The position numbers and the translations under genes were made by a program. The notes under the pieces were generated by a model. The model had not been told where the DNA came from and made no database searches. It worked only from the letters and a program-made list of their open reading frames with translations. From Brevundimonas sp. (GTDB lineage Bacteria > Pseudomonadota > Alphaproteobacteria > Caulobacterales > Caulobacteraceae), in assembly GCF_013823285.1 (NCBI RefSeq), contig NZ_PNLV01000015.1, positions 1 through 36,594 on the forward strand: DNA of 36,594 nucleotides, read 5' to 3'. This document shows, in pieces, positions 17,151 to 23,910 of the stretch; the stretch's first letter is position 1; every line of letters begins with the position of its first letter.

Positions 17151-17710
17151 TGACCCGACGCATTCCCCTGCCGCGCCCCGGTCGCGGGGCTCCCGCCGCC
17201 CGTCTGGCCGAGATGCTGCGGGTGGACCACGCCGGCGAAATGGCCGCGGTGCAGATCTATCGCGGCCAGAAGCGGGTGTTCGAGGCGGCGGGCCGCTCGG
17301 GCATCGCCGCCGACATGGCGCGCATGGAGGGCGAGGAGGACGTGCACCTCAAGCGCTTCGAGGCGCTGCTGACCGAGAAACAGGTGCGGCCGACCCTGAT
17401 GACGCCGGTCTGGCGGCTTGCGGCCTATGGTCTGGGCGTCGGCACGGCCCTGATGGGGGAGAAGGCCGCCCATGCCTGCACCGAGGCGGTGGAGAGCGTG
17501 ATCGGCGAGCATTATGGAGACCAGGCCGAGGAGATAACGGACCGCGATCCGGAGATGGCGGCCCAGTTCCGCCAGTTCCGCGACGAGGAGCTGGCCCACC
17601 ACGACCACGCCATCGCCGAAGGGGCGCACGAGGCGCCCGCCTATCCGGTGCTGAGCGCGGTCATCAAGGCGGGCTGCCGCGCCGCTATCCGGATCAGCGA
17701 AAAGGTGTGA
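17150..17710 (+). CDS. coq7: Demethoxyubiquinone hydroxylase (Coq7/CLK-1 family)
   Basis: Di-iron carboxylate monooxygenase performing the last hydroxylation of the ubiquinone ring. 186 aa. Ligands fit Glu30 (VDHAGEMAAVQIYRGQ), Glu63 and His66 (EEDVH), Glu115 (TEAVESVIGEHY), and Glu147 and His150 (DEELAHHDHA), which is the two ExxH pattern of the family. A central hydrophobic patch (LGVGTALMG) would sit on the membrane. It begins inside the dsbB stop codon and ends at 17710, directly against the wecC stop at 17711 with no intergenic base, so read-through of convergent transcripts is likely. Confidence 0.95.
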   Translation: MTRRIPLPRPGRGAPAARLAEMLRVDHAGEMAAVQIYRGQKRVFEAAGRSGIAADMARMEGEEDVHLKRFEALLTEKQVRPTLMTPVWRLAAYGLGVGTALMGEKAAHACTEAVESVIGEHYGDQAEEITDRDPEMAAQFRQFRDEELAHHDHAIAEGAHEAPAYPVLSAVIKAGCRAAIRISEKV

Positions 17711-18982
17711 TCAGGCCCACAGGCCGCAGGCGTCGATGACGTGGGCGTCCGGGCGCGTGACCTTGCGGAAGTCGGCGTGGGGGACGAGGGCCAGGACCAC
17801 CGGCTGGGCCAGGGCCTCATCCTGACCGACCGTCTCCAGACCGTGCTCGGGCGGAATCATGTCGGCGTAGGGATCGGTGCAGACGACCCGGCCGGGATAG
17901 AGCGCTGACAGGGCCTTGGCGATGTTCAGGGAGGGGCTTTCGCGGAAGTCGTCCACGTCCGCCTTGAAGGTCATGCCCAGACAGCCCAGCCGCAGGCTCG
18001 GGTCCAGGTCCATGATTTCGCAAACCTTCTCGATGACGAAGCGGGGCTTGCCGTCGTTGACCAGACGGGCTGTGCGGATCAGACGCGCGGTCTCGGGCGC
18101 CTGGGCCACGATGAACCAGGGATCCACGGCGATGCAGTGGCCGCCCACGCCGGGACCCGGCGTCAGGATGTTCACCCGGGGGTGATTGTTGGCCAGCTTG
18201 ATGATCTCCCAGACGTTCAGGCCCAGCTCGTCGCAGACCAGCGACAGCTCGTTGGCGTAGGCGATGTTCACGTCCCGGAACGCGTTCTCGGCCAGCTTGA
18301 CGAACTCGGCCGAGCGGTCATCCGTGAGCAGAATGTCGCCCGAGGTCATGGTGCGGTACAGGGCGGCGGCCCGGCGGGCGGCGCGGGCTGTGACGCCGCC
18401 GACCACCCGGGCGTTGCTTTCAAGCTCGCGCAGGGTGCGGCCGGGAATGACCCGTTCGGGGGAATAGGCCACGTCGATGTCGCCCTCGTTCCGCTCCGAG
18501 GGCCCGACCGCCACCTTCAGGTCCGGGCGAAGCTCCGCGATGCGTTGGGCGACCTGGCTGGTGGCGCCCACCGGCGAGGTGGACTCCAGCACCACCAGGG
18601 AGCCCTTCACCAGCCGGGGCGCGATGGCGTCCACGGCGCTGAACACCGAGCTCAGGTCGGGATGATTGAAGTCGCCGGTCTTGGTGGGGGTGGGGACGGT
18701 GATCAGATAGGCGTCGGCCTCGGGCGCCTCATTGACAGCGCTCAGGGACTTGCTGGCCGTCACCGCGGCCAGAAGCAGGTCCAGGCCCGGCTCGACCAGG
18801 TGGCTGCAGCCCGCGTTAACGGACGCCACCACCTCGGGCTTGATGTCATAGCCGATGACCTGGTGCCCGGCGCGCGCCAGGACGGCGGCGGTCGGCAGGC
18901 CGATGTAGCCCAGGCCGACGACCGCCACGGTCATGCGTTCCTGGGTTTCGGGCTGGAAGTCAGCGTAGATGGTCAGCGGCAT
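17711..18982 (-). CDS. wecC: UDP-N-acetyl-D-mannosamine dehydrogenase
   Basis: NAD-dependent four-electron oxidation of UDP-ManNAc to UDP-ManNAcA, a surface-polysaccharide precursor. 423 aa from the ATG at 18982 (AGGGA about 8 nt upstream); an alternative ATG 16 codons in (MTVAVVGLGYIGLP) also has AGGA nearby. The Rossmann motif is VAVVGLGYIGLPTA; VLESTSPVGAT is the conserved linker; AYSPERVIPG follows; the catalytic Cys283 lies in GPGVGGHCIAVDPWF; the C-terminal Rossmann block has GMTFKADVDDFRESPS. Its own 5' end overlaps the wecB remnant by 23 bp. The 2-epimerase that should supply its substrate is broken next door, so UDP-ManNAc would need another wecB copy. Confidence 0.93.
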   Translation of the reverse strand: MPLTIYADFQPETQERMTVAVVGLGYIGLPTAAVLARAGHQVIGYDIKPEVVASVNAGCSHLVEPGLDLLLAAVTASKSLSAVNEAPEADAYLITVPTPTKTGDFNHPDLSSVFSAVDAIAPRLVKGSLVVLESTSPVGATSQVAQRIAELRPDLKVAVGPSERNEGDIDVAYSPERVIPGRTLRELESNARVVGGVTARAARRAAALYRTMTSGDILLTDDRSAEFVKLAENAFRDVNIAYANELSLVCDELGLNVWEIIKLANNHPRVNILTPGPGVGGHCIAVDPWFIVAQAPETARLIRTARLVNDGKPRFVIEKVCEIMDLDPSLRLGCLGMTFKADVDDFRESPSLNIAKALSALYPGRVVCTDPYADMIPPEHGLETVGQDEALAQPVVLALVPHADFRKVTRPDAHVIDACGLWA

Positions 18983-19330
18983 CAAGCAGTCCCTGTACGA
19001 TGCGTCGGCTCGCCTGGCCGTCGCCGTATGGATTGTCGGCTCCGCTGCGCGGAGGGCGGATCAGAGCGTCTAACACCCCTGACACGATACGGTTCGGGTT
19101 CGTACCGACCAAATATGACACTCCCGCCTCGACCGCCTCGGGCCGTTCGGTCACGTCGCGCATGACCAGAACAGTCTTGCCCAGGGAGGGCGCCTCTTCC
19201 TGTACCCCGCCGGAATCCGTCAGGATCACCTGGCATCTGTCCATCAGATAGACGAAGGACTCGTAATCGACCGGTTCGATGAGGTGAACCCTGGATGATC
19301 CCCCCAATAGCTCATGAACCTGACCCTTGC
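18960..19330 (-). pseudogene. wecB: wecB remnant: C-terminal third of UDP-GlcNAc 2-epimerase (non-hydrolysing)
   Basis: The minus strand encodes about 115 residues matching the end of WecB: SRVHLIEPVDYESFVYLMDR, ILTDSGGVQEEAPSLGKTVL, MRDVTERPEAVEAG and NPYGDGQASRRI. WecB is normally about 370 aa, so two thirds are missing, including the N-terminal domain and the catalytic acids and histidine. Upstream of VHELLGG (about 19315-19330) the frame stays open for 15-20 more codons, but the residues (RRQDVVVIKRKGQ) no longer resemble WecB; that DNA is antisense to a plus-strand reading frame. The join at about 19320-19330 is therefore a breakpoint. Codon use here (CTA, TTG, GGA, TCA, AGG, TTA) is less GC-biased than in the neighbours, suggesting transfer. 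No transposase is nearby. Confidence 0.85.
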
Positions 19331-19526
19331 GTTTGATGACCACTACGTCCTGTCGCCGACCATCCGTTTCCACCGGGGCGACATCGACTATGCCGTCAAC
19401 CGTCTGGGCGAGAAGGGCACGCCGGTCGAGCAGGGCTTCGAGTACAATTCAGGCTCGAATGAAGTGTTCCTGACGCCGGAGCAGATCGTCGAGTTCAACC
19501 GCGCCGCCCTTGCGCGGGGCGCCTGA
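19314..19526 (+). pseudogene. Probable 3' fragment of an unidentified gene starting at the wecB breakpoint
   Basis: Plus-strand frame of up to 70 residues (from ATG 19314) containing FDDHYVLSPTIRFHRGDIDY and EKGTPVEQGFEYNSGSNEVF, ending LTPEQIVEFNRAALARGA. The sequence is well-ordered protein, not a shadow, and is followed by a good terminator. There is no ribosome-binding site before ATG 19314, an in-frame TAG lies just upstream (19308-19310), and the first three codons fall within sequence that on the other strand still reads as WecB. The ATG is therefore probably accidental and the frame the C-terminal part of a beheaded gene. Family not recognised. The alternative is an intact small gene with a weak start. 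Confidence 0.55.
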
Positions 19527-19575
19527 GCCTTCGGTCCAGCCCGGACGGGCCTGACGCCTCAAGCCGCCGAAATCC

Positions 19576-19610
19576 CGGCCCGGCTGGACAGGATCCAACC
19601 GGGCCGTTTT
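19576..19610 (+). terminator. Rho-independent terminator
   Basis: Stem CGGCCCGG (19576-19583) with CCGGGCCG (19599-19606), then TTTT (19607-19610). Inside the 15-nt loop, TGGA and TCCA can pair further. It is placed 50 bp after the stop of the plus-strand fragment and is the best factor-independent terminator in the window. It also implies that the fragment was once the end of a real transcription unit. Confidence 0.8.
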
Positions 19611-19640
19611 CGGTCTGGCGCCTCCGCGCCTGAAGAAGGC

Positions 19641-20678
19641 TCAGGCCGCGGGCTTGATGAACTCGAGATGGTACAGGGAGGACGGGTTGAAGATGTTGCC
19701 GATGGCGGCGAAGTCGTATTCCCGGCGCACCACGCGGATTTTCTTGTTGCGGTAGGCCTGGCTGATGATGCTGGTCAGGTTGATGTTGTAGTCCAGCCGC
19801 CAGGACCACCAGGCCGCGTTCTCCAGCTGGCGCCGGGCGCTGAAGACGTCCTGGGCGTTCAGCTTGCCCAGGTCCTCGAAGAACGAGCCGTCCTTCTGCT
19901 TGCGTCGGGTGATCAGAATGGGATCCCGTTGCCAGCCGGTCGGTTCGATGTGCACCAGGGTCACCTTGGCGCCGAGCTTGTGCAGCATGTCATAGAGCTT
20001 CGGGTCGATCAGATCGACTTGTTCGATGGAGTGCCGGGTGAAAACCAGCACATGGCCCTGGGCCTCCTTGAGGAAGGAGATGTCCGGCTTGCGATAGTCG
20101 AAGCTGTGCGCGTGATAGTCGATGACGCCGTCATGGGCGGCCAGGCGTTTGGCGGCCTCCTGCCCCTCATCGGTGTATTCGGCGCCATGGTAGGCGATGG
20201 TTCTGGAGCGCGTCCTGCCCAGCCCCACGTAGAGCTGGAACAGATTGACCGACCAGCCGCTGCCCAGCTCGACGATGGCGGTGGTGTCCGGCCGAACGCA
20301 GCCCATCAGATACCGGATCGGGCTGATGGTGGAGGTCGAGTAGCGCCCGGCGATGACGTCCGGATAGTGGAAATTGTCGTCGTAGGTGCGGTCGATGGCC
20401 CCCAGGATGGCCTTGCCCAGCGGCTGCACCAGTTCGCGGGTCCGATAGAAATGGTTGGGATCCTTGCGGCCGATGTCCAGTTCGCGCAGGTCGGCCAGGA
20501 AGGTGGCCAACTGGTCGTCGGGACGCCGGGTGATGAACTCGTCGATCTTGTCCGAGATCTTCTGCCAGGCGACGCCCTGACTCTTCTTGGTCCTGCCTTT
20601 GGGCGCCGGAGCGGGCGTCGCCGTCGGGCTGACCTGGGGCGTCGGGTCGATGGTCTCAGTCACGAACGTCTCCAGCAT
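19641..20678 (-). CDS. SAM-methyltransferase-like protein in the polysaccharide region
   Basis: 345 aa. The first 40 residues are Pro/Thr/Ala/Lys-rich and probably disordered. Residues 40-130 are helical (WQKISDKIDEFITRRPDDQL...). AIVELGSGWSVNLFQLYVGL (about 145-165) is a glycine-rich Rossmann motif I of class I SAM methyltransferases. AYHGAEYTDEGQEAAKRLAA fits strand 2, HVLVFTRHSIEQVDLID fits the motif IV region, and KVTLVHIEPTGWQ fits strand 5. No membrane segment. Substrate unknown; proximity to wecC and the kps operon suggests glycan modification. A 160-nt leader may precede it, since a TTGACG (-35-like) box lies at 20862-20867 on the minus strand. Confidence 0.7.
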   Translation of the reverse strand: MLETFVTETIDPTPQVSPTATPAPAPKGRTKKSQGVAWQKISDKIDEFITRRPDDQLATFLADLRELDIGRKDPNHFYRTRELVQPLGKAILGAIDRTYDDNFHYPDVIAGRYSTSTISPIRYLMGCVRPDTTAIVELGSGWSVNLFQLYVGLGRTRSRTIAYHGAEYTDEGQEAAKRLAAHDGVIDYHAHSFDYRKPDISFLKEAQGHVLVFTRHSIEQVDLIDPKLYDMLHKLGAKVTLVHIEPTGWQRDPILITRRKQKDGSFFEDLGKLNAQDVFSARRQLENAAWWSWRLDYNINLTSIISQAYRNKKIRVVRREYDFAAIGNIFNPSSLYHLEFIKPAA

Positions 20679-20823
20679 GTGGATGGGGCGAAGGGCTTGC
20701 AGGGGCGGCGCCGGTCAGGTCGTGAGCCCGCCCGGCGGCGGCGCCCGACGAGAAACGGGGGTATCCGTACGGCGTGGTCATGGCGCGTGCGCGTTTTCCA
20801 TACGGAAGCGGCCTCCCGCACCC

Positions 20824-20838
20824 CTTCAACCGTTGAAG
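20824..20838. promoter_or_regulatory. 15-bp perfect palindrome, candidate operator
   Basis: CTTCAACCGTTGAAG has seven paired bases around a single central base. On the minus strand it falls just downstream of a TTGACG box (20862-20867) and a poor -10-like CTACAG (20839-20844), so it would overlap the transcription start of the methyltransferase-like gene. It lies in the 294-bp gap (20679-20972) between divergent genes, which otherwise shows no gene or RNA that I can support. Confidence 0.4.
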
Positions 20839-20972
20839 CTGTAGTTTAGCGCTTCCTCGCGCGTCAAGAACGGCGGGCAGGAGAAGTCCCGGGCCGGGCG
20901 GAAAATTCGCCTCGCATCAGCGCCCTTTACCCTGTATCTCCGCCTCGTCTCGCAATCCAGCAGAGGGATATC

Positions 20973-21176
20973 ATGGCGCGCTTTGTCGAGCTTACCCACG
21001 AAAACGGCACCCAACTGTCCGTGAATGTGGATCTGATCGTCTCCTTCGCCCCCCTGGGCGGCGACACCCTGCGCGGGACGGTGATCAGCTTCGGCTACGG
21101 GGCCGGCGAGAAGAACATGACCCGCAACGTCCGGGTCGTGAACCCGTACGAAGAGGTGGTCGCCAAATTCTCGTAG
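20973..21176 (+). CDS. Small protein with weak resemblance to FlbD/SwrD
   Basis: 67 aa, MARFVELTHENGTQLSVNVD then LIVSFAPLGG, ending VNPYEEVVAKF. Start ATG 20973 has AGAGGGAT about 6 nt before it. The order (short strand with LTxxNGxxLxVNxDLI, a Gly-rich middle, then V(R)VV-x-EEVVxKF) recalls the small flagellar FlbD/SwrD family, but the middle is longer (GDTLRGTVISFGYGAGEK), so I do not assign it. It may be an independent unit ahead of the export operon, with a 95-bp gap to the next gene. Confidence 0.75.
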   Translation: MARFVELTHENGTQLSVNVDLIVSFAPLGGDTLRGTVISFGYGAGEKNMTRNVRVVNPYEEVVAKFS

Positions 21177-21271
21177 AGCTGCTGAACCTGACGGATGGCT
21201 GCCGCGCCAAGGATGTGGTTGCAAGCACGTCCGCCCCGTGCATCCTGAGCGAAACCCACAGGCGGTTCTGA

Positions 21272-22099
21272 ATGGTGCTGACGGATCGGTTCAGGGATGA
21301 CTTGCGGCAGGTTCAGGACGCCGGTCTGTCCAGCCTGCGCACTGTTCACGGCCTGCTCCTCCGCGAGTCCCGCACCCGTTACGGCCGTCGCTCGGCCGGT
21401 TATGTCTGGGCGTTGATTTCGCCCATGATCCTGCTGGTGGTCATGATGGTCGTCTTCAGCGCCATCGCGCGCCCGGCCGGAGCGGGCGAAAGCTTGGTGG
21501 TGTTCTTTCTGACCGCCATCCTGCCCATCTTCTTCGTGCGCAACGGCGTCACGCGGGGCGGGAACGCCATCCGGTCCAACCGGGTGCTGATGCAGTATCC
21601 CCAGGTGAATGCTTTCGAGGTGATCACCGCGCGCACCCTGCTGGAGGCGCTGACCTACTTCATCGTTCTGGTGTTGTTCGTCCTGATCATGTTCGCCTTC
21701 TTCGGCCTGCCGTTCACCGCCTGGATCGACCAGCCGCTGCCCATGCTGCAGGCGGGCGGAACCCTGCTCCTGCTGTGCTACGGGGCGTGTTTCCTGAGTT
21801 CGCAGATCGGGCGCGCCTTCGATCCCTGGAACGAGCTGACCGGCCCGATCGGGCGCATCCTGCTGCTCACCTCGGGGCTTTGGTTCACCCTCGGCAGCCT
21901 GCCGCCGGAATTTCTGGCGATCGTCCAGTACAACCCGCTGGCGCACGTGGTCGAGTGGATCCGCGACGCCTCCATCCGCGATTTCCAGAGCGAGCTCTAC
22001 AATCCCTGGTATCCGCTCTCGATGGGGGTACTCTTCCTGGCCGCCGGCCTGTTCATCGACTGGCTCTACCGCATCAGCGGTTATGACCTGCAGCCCTGA
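21272..22099 (+). CDS. kpsM: Polysaccharide ABC exporter, permease (KpsM-type, ABC-2)
   Basis: 275 aa with six hydrophobic segments in the ABC-2 pattern. LRTVHGLLLRESRTRYGRRS is the conserved N-terminal amphipathic segment of KpsM/RfbA-like permeases. FFLTAILPIFFVRNGVTRGG and NRVLMQYPQVNAFEVITART hold the signature region, and the C-terminal YNPLAHVVEWIRDA is typical of capsule/O-antigen exporters. It should form a 2+2 complex with the ATPase that follows 9 bp later and move a lipid-linked polysaccharide across the inner membrane. First gene of a four-gene operon with the KpsT, KpsE and KpsD types. Confidence 0.92.
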   Translation: MVLTDRFRDDLRQVQDAGLSSLRTVHGLLLRESRTRYGRRSAGYVWALISPMILLVVMMVVFSAIARPAGAGESLVVFFLTAILPIFFVRNGVTRGGNAIRSNRVLMQYPQVNAFEVITARTLLEALTYFIVLVLFVLIMFAFFGLPFTAWIDQPLPMLQAGGTLLLLCYGACFLSSQIGRAFDPWNELTGPIGRILLLTSGLWFTLGSLPPEFLAIVQYNPLAHVVEWIRDASIRDFQSELYNPWYPLSMGVLFLAAGLFIDWLYRISGYDLQP

Positions 22100-22108
22100 G
22101 CCCGCGCC

Positions 22109-22777
22109 ATGATCGAACTCATCGACGTCGAGAAGTCCTATCGCACCCGGTTCGGCAGGCGCCCGGTCATCCGGCCCACCAACCTGGTGTTCTATCGCGG
22201 ATCGTCCACGGCGGTGCTGGGCCTGAACGGCGCCGGCAAGTCCACCCTGCTGCGCCTGATTTCGGGCGTCGAGCGGCCTGATCGGGGCGAAATCCGGCGT
22301 TCAGTCACCGTGTCCTCGCCGCTTGGGCTGACGGGAGCGTTCCACCGCACCATGACCGGCGCGGAGAACCTGAAGTTCGTCTGCCGGATTTACCGCAAGG
22401 ACGTGGACGAGGTCACGGCATTCGTGCGCGAGTTCGCCGAACTGGGCCCCTATTTCCATGAGCCGATCGAGAGCTATTCCTCGGGGATGAGATCGCGGCT
22501 GTCCTTCGCACTCAGTCTGGCGGTGGACTTTCAGGTGTATGTGATTGATGAAGGATTGAGCGTGGGCGACGCCGCCTTCCGCAGAAAGGCGCAGGAAGCG
22601 TTCGCCGAGCGGCGGGCGCGGTCCGACATCATCATGACGTCTCACAGCATGTCGACGATTCGCGAATTCTGCAGCCGCGCCGTGGTCATGGACCGGGGTG
22701 AGGCGGTGCCGTTCGAGAGCCTGGATGCGGCGGAGGATTACTACATGGAAATCGTGGCCAGAGGGCGCGCCGCATGA
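22109..22777 (+). CDS. kpsT: Polysaccharide ABC exporter, ATPase (KpsT-type)
   Basis: 222 aa. Walker A is GLNGAGKST (residues 38-46), the signature is SYSSGMRSRLSFALSLAV, Walker B is VYVIDEGLSVGD, and the H-loop is MTSHSMSTI. The chain is short with no C-terminal carbohydrate-binding extension, which fits the KpsT capsule type and not Wzt proteins that read O-antigen ends. Its stop overlaps the next start by 4 bp (ATGA). Confidence 0.93.
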   Translation: MIELIDVEKSYRTRFGRRPVIRPTNLVFYRGSSTAVLGLNGAGKSTLLRLISGVERPDRGEIRRSVTVSSPLGLTGAFHRTMTGAENLKFVCRIYRKDVDEVTAFVREFAELGPYFHEPIESYSSGMRSRLSFALSLAVDFQVYVIDEGLSVGDAAFRRKAQEAFAERRARSDIIMTSHSMSTIREFCSRAVVMDRGEAVPFESLDAAEDYYMEIVARGRAA

Positions 22778-23910
22778 CCACCATCGAGGTTCCGGTCAAC
22801 CAGGGTCTGGACAAAACCCGCCGCAGACGGACGATCCTGGCTCGCTCGGCGATCCTGTTCATCCTGGGGCCGACAATCCTTTACGCCCTGTATCTGATCC
22901 TGCTGGCGCCCGCCCAGTATCAGACCTCCACCTCTTTCGCCGTGCGCGGCGCAGAGGCGGCGCCCATGGACGCCCTGGGCGTGCTGGGCATCTCGGCCCC
23001 CACGTCCAACACCCTGGATGCGCGAATCGTGGAGGAGTACATCCGGTCTCACGCCATGGTGGAGGGCCTGCGCGAGCGGTACGCGTTCGACGACGCTTAC
23101 GCCCGCTTCAGCCTGGATCCCCTGTCGATCCTGCCGCCGGGCGCGAACCGCGAGCGCGCCACCCGCTTCTGGCGCGACAAGGTGCGGGTGCGCCACGACC
23201 CGGCGTCCCAGTCCGCCCATGTGGAGGTCAGCGCCTATACGCCGGAAGACTCCCTGCGGCTCAGCCAGGGCGTGCTGACCCTCAGCGAGGAGCTGGTCAA
23301 CCGCATGTCGGACCGGGCCATGACCGATCTGATCGAGGCCGCCGAGCGCGAGATCGAGCGCAAGCGGGAAGCGTATGAGGCCGCCCGGGACCGCCTTGCG
23401 GAATACCAGGGCCAGCGTTTCTCGGGCGTGGATGTCGCCACTCCGGCCCAGCAGGCCATGGCCCTGGTGGGCAGTCTGGACAGCCAGCTGGCCCAGAAGC
23501 GCACCGAACTGGCCACCATGAGCCAGACCTACCAGCCCGACGCGCCGCAGCTGACCGGCCTGCGCCGCGAGATCGCCGCCCTGGAGGCGGAGCGCGCCCG
23601 CGCGGTGCAGCGCGCCATGTCCACGCCGGGCGAACAGGCCTCGGGTCGCCAGATCGAGGCCCAGGCGGTGCTGATGGACTATGAGTTCGCCCAGCAGGGC
23701 TATACGACGGCTCTTCAGGCTGCGGAAAGCGTTCGTCGCCAATCCATCAACGACCGCAAATACGTGGTCGCCTATGTGCCGCCCCGCGAACCGGAGCAGT
23801 CCAACTGGTGGCGGCGTCTGGGCAACGTCTTCGCCGTGCTGATCGGTTCGGCCCTGCTCTGGGGCGTCGGCGCCCTCATCTATTCGATCATTCGGGATCA
23901 CATGGAATGA
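22774..23910 (+). CDS. kpsE: Capsule export inner-membrane/periplasmic protein (KpsE-type, PCP-3)
   Basis: 378 aa polysaccharide co-polymerase-like protein. One membrane helix near the N-terminus (ILFILGPTILYALYLILLAP, about residues 28-48) and one near the C-terminus (VFAVLIGSALLWGVGALIYS) flank a periplasmic region with a long coiled coil (DLIEAAEREIERKREAYEAA through the next 120 residues). The Pro-rich PPREPEQSNWWRR block just before the last helix is the PCP hallmark. KpsE bridges the ABC exporter and the outer-membrane channel. It overlaps both neighbours by 4 bp, consistent with fixed stoichiometry. Confidence 0.9.
   Translation: MTTIEVPVNQGLDKTRRRRTILARSAILFILGPTILYALYLILLAPAQYQTSTSFAVRGAEAAPMDALGVLGISAPTSNTLDARIVEEYIRSHAMVEGLRERYAFDDAYARFSLDPLSILPPGANRERATRFWRDKVRVRHDPASQSAHVEVSAYTPEDSLRLSQGVLTLSEELVNRMSDRAMTDLIEAAEREIERKREAYEAARDRLAEYQGQRFSGVDVATPAQQAMALVGSLDSQLAQKRTELATMSQTYQPDAPQLTGLRREIAALEAERARAVQRAMSTPGEQASGRQIEAQAVLMDYEFAQQGYTTALQAAESVRRQSINDRKYVVAYVPPREPEQSNWWRRLGNVFAVLIGSALLWGVGALIYSIIRDHME

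Noticed and set aside
19300-19340. Insertion sequence or phage attachment site at the wecB break
   Set aside because: No transposase, terminal inverted repeats, target duplication or tRNA was seen on either side.
19576-19610. Operator or attachment site instead of terminator
   Set aside because: GC-rich stem followed directly by TTTT and its position after a stop codon fit a terminator best.
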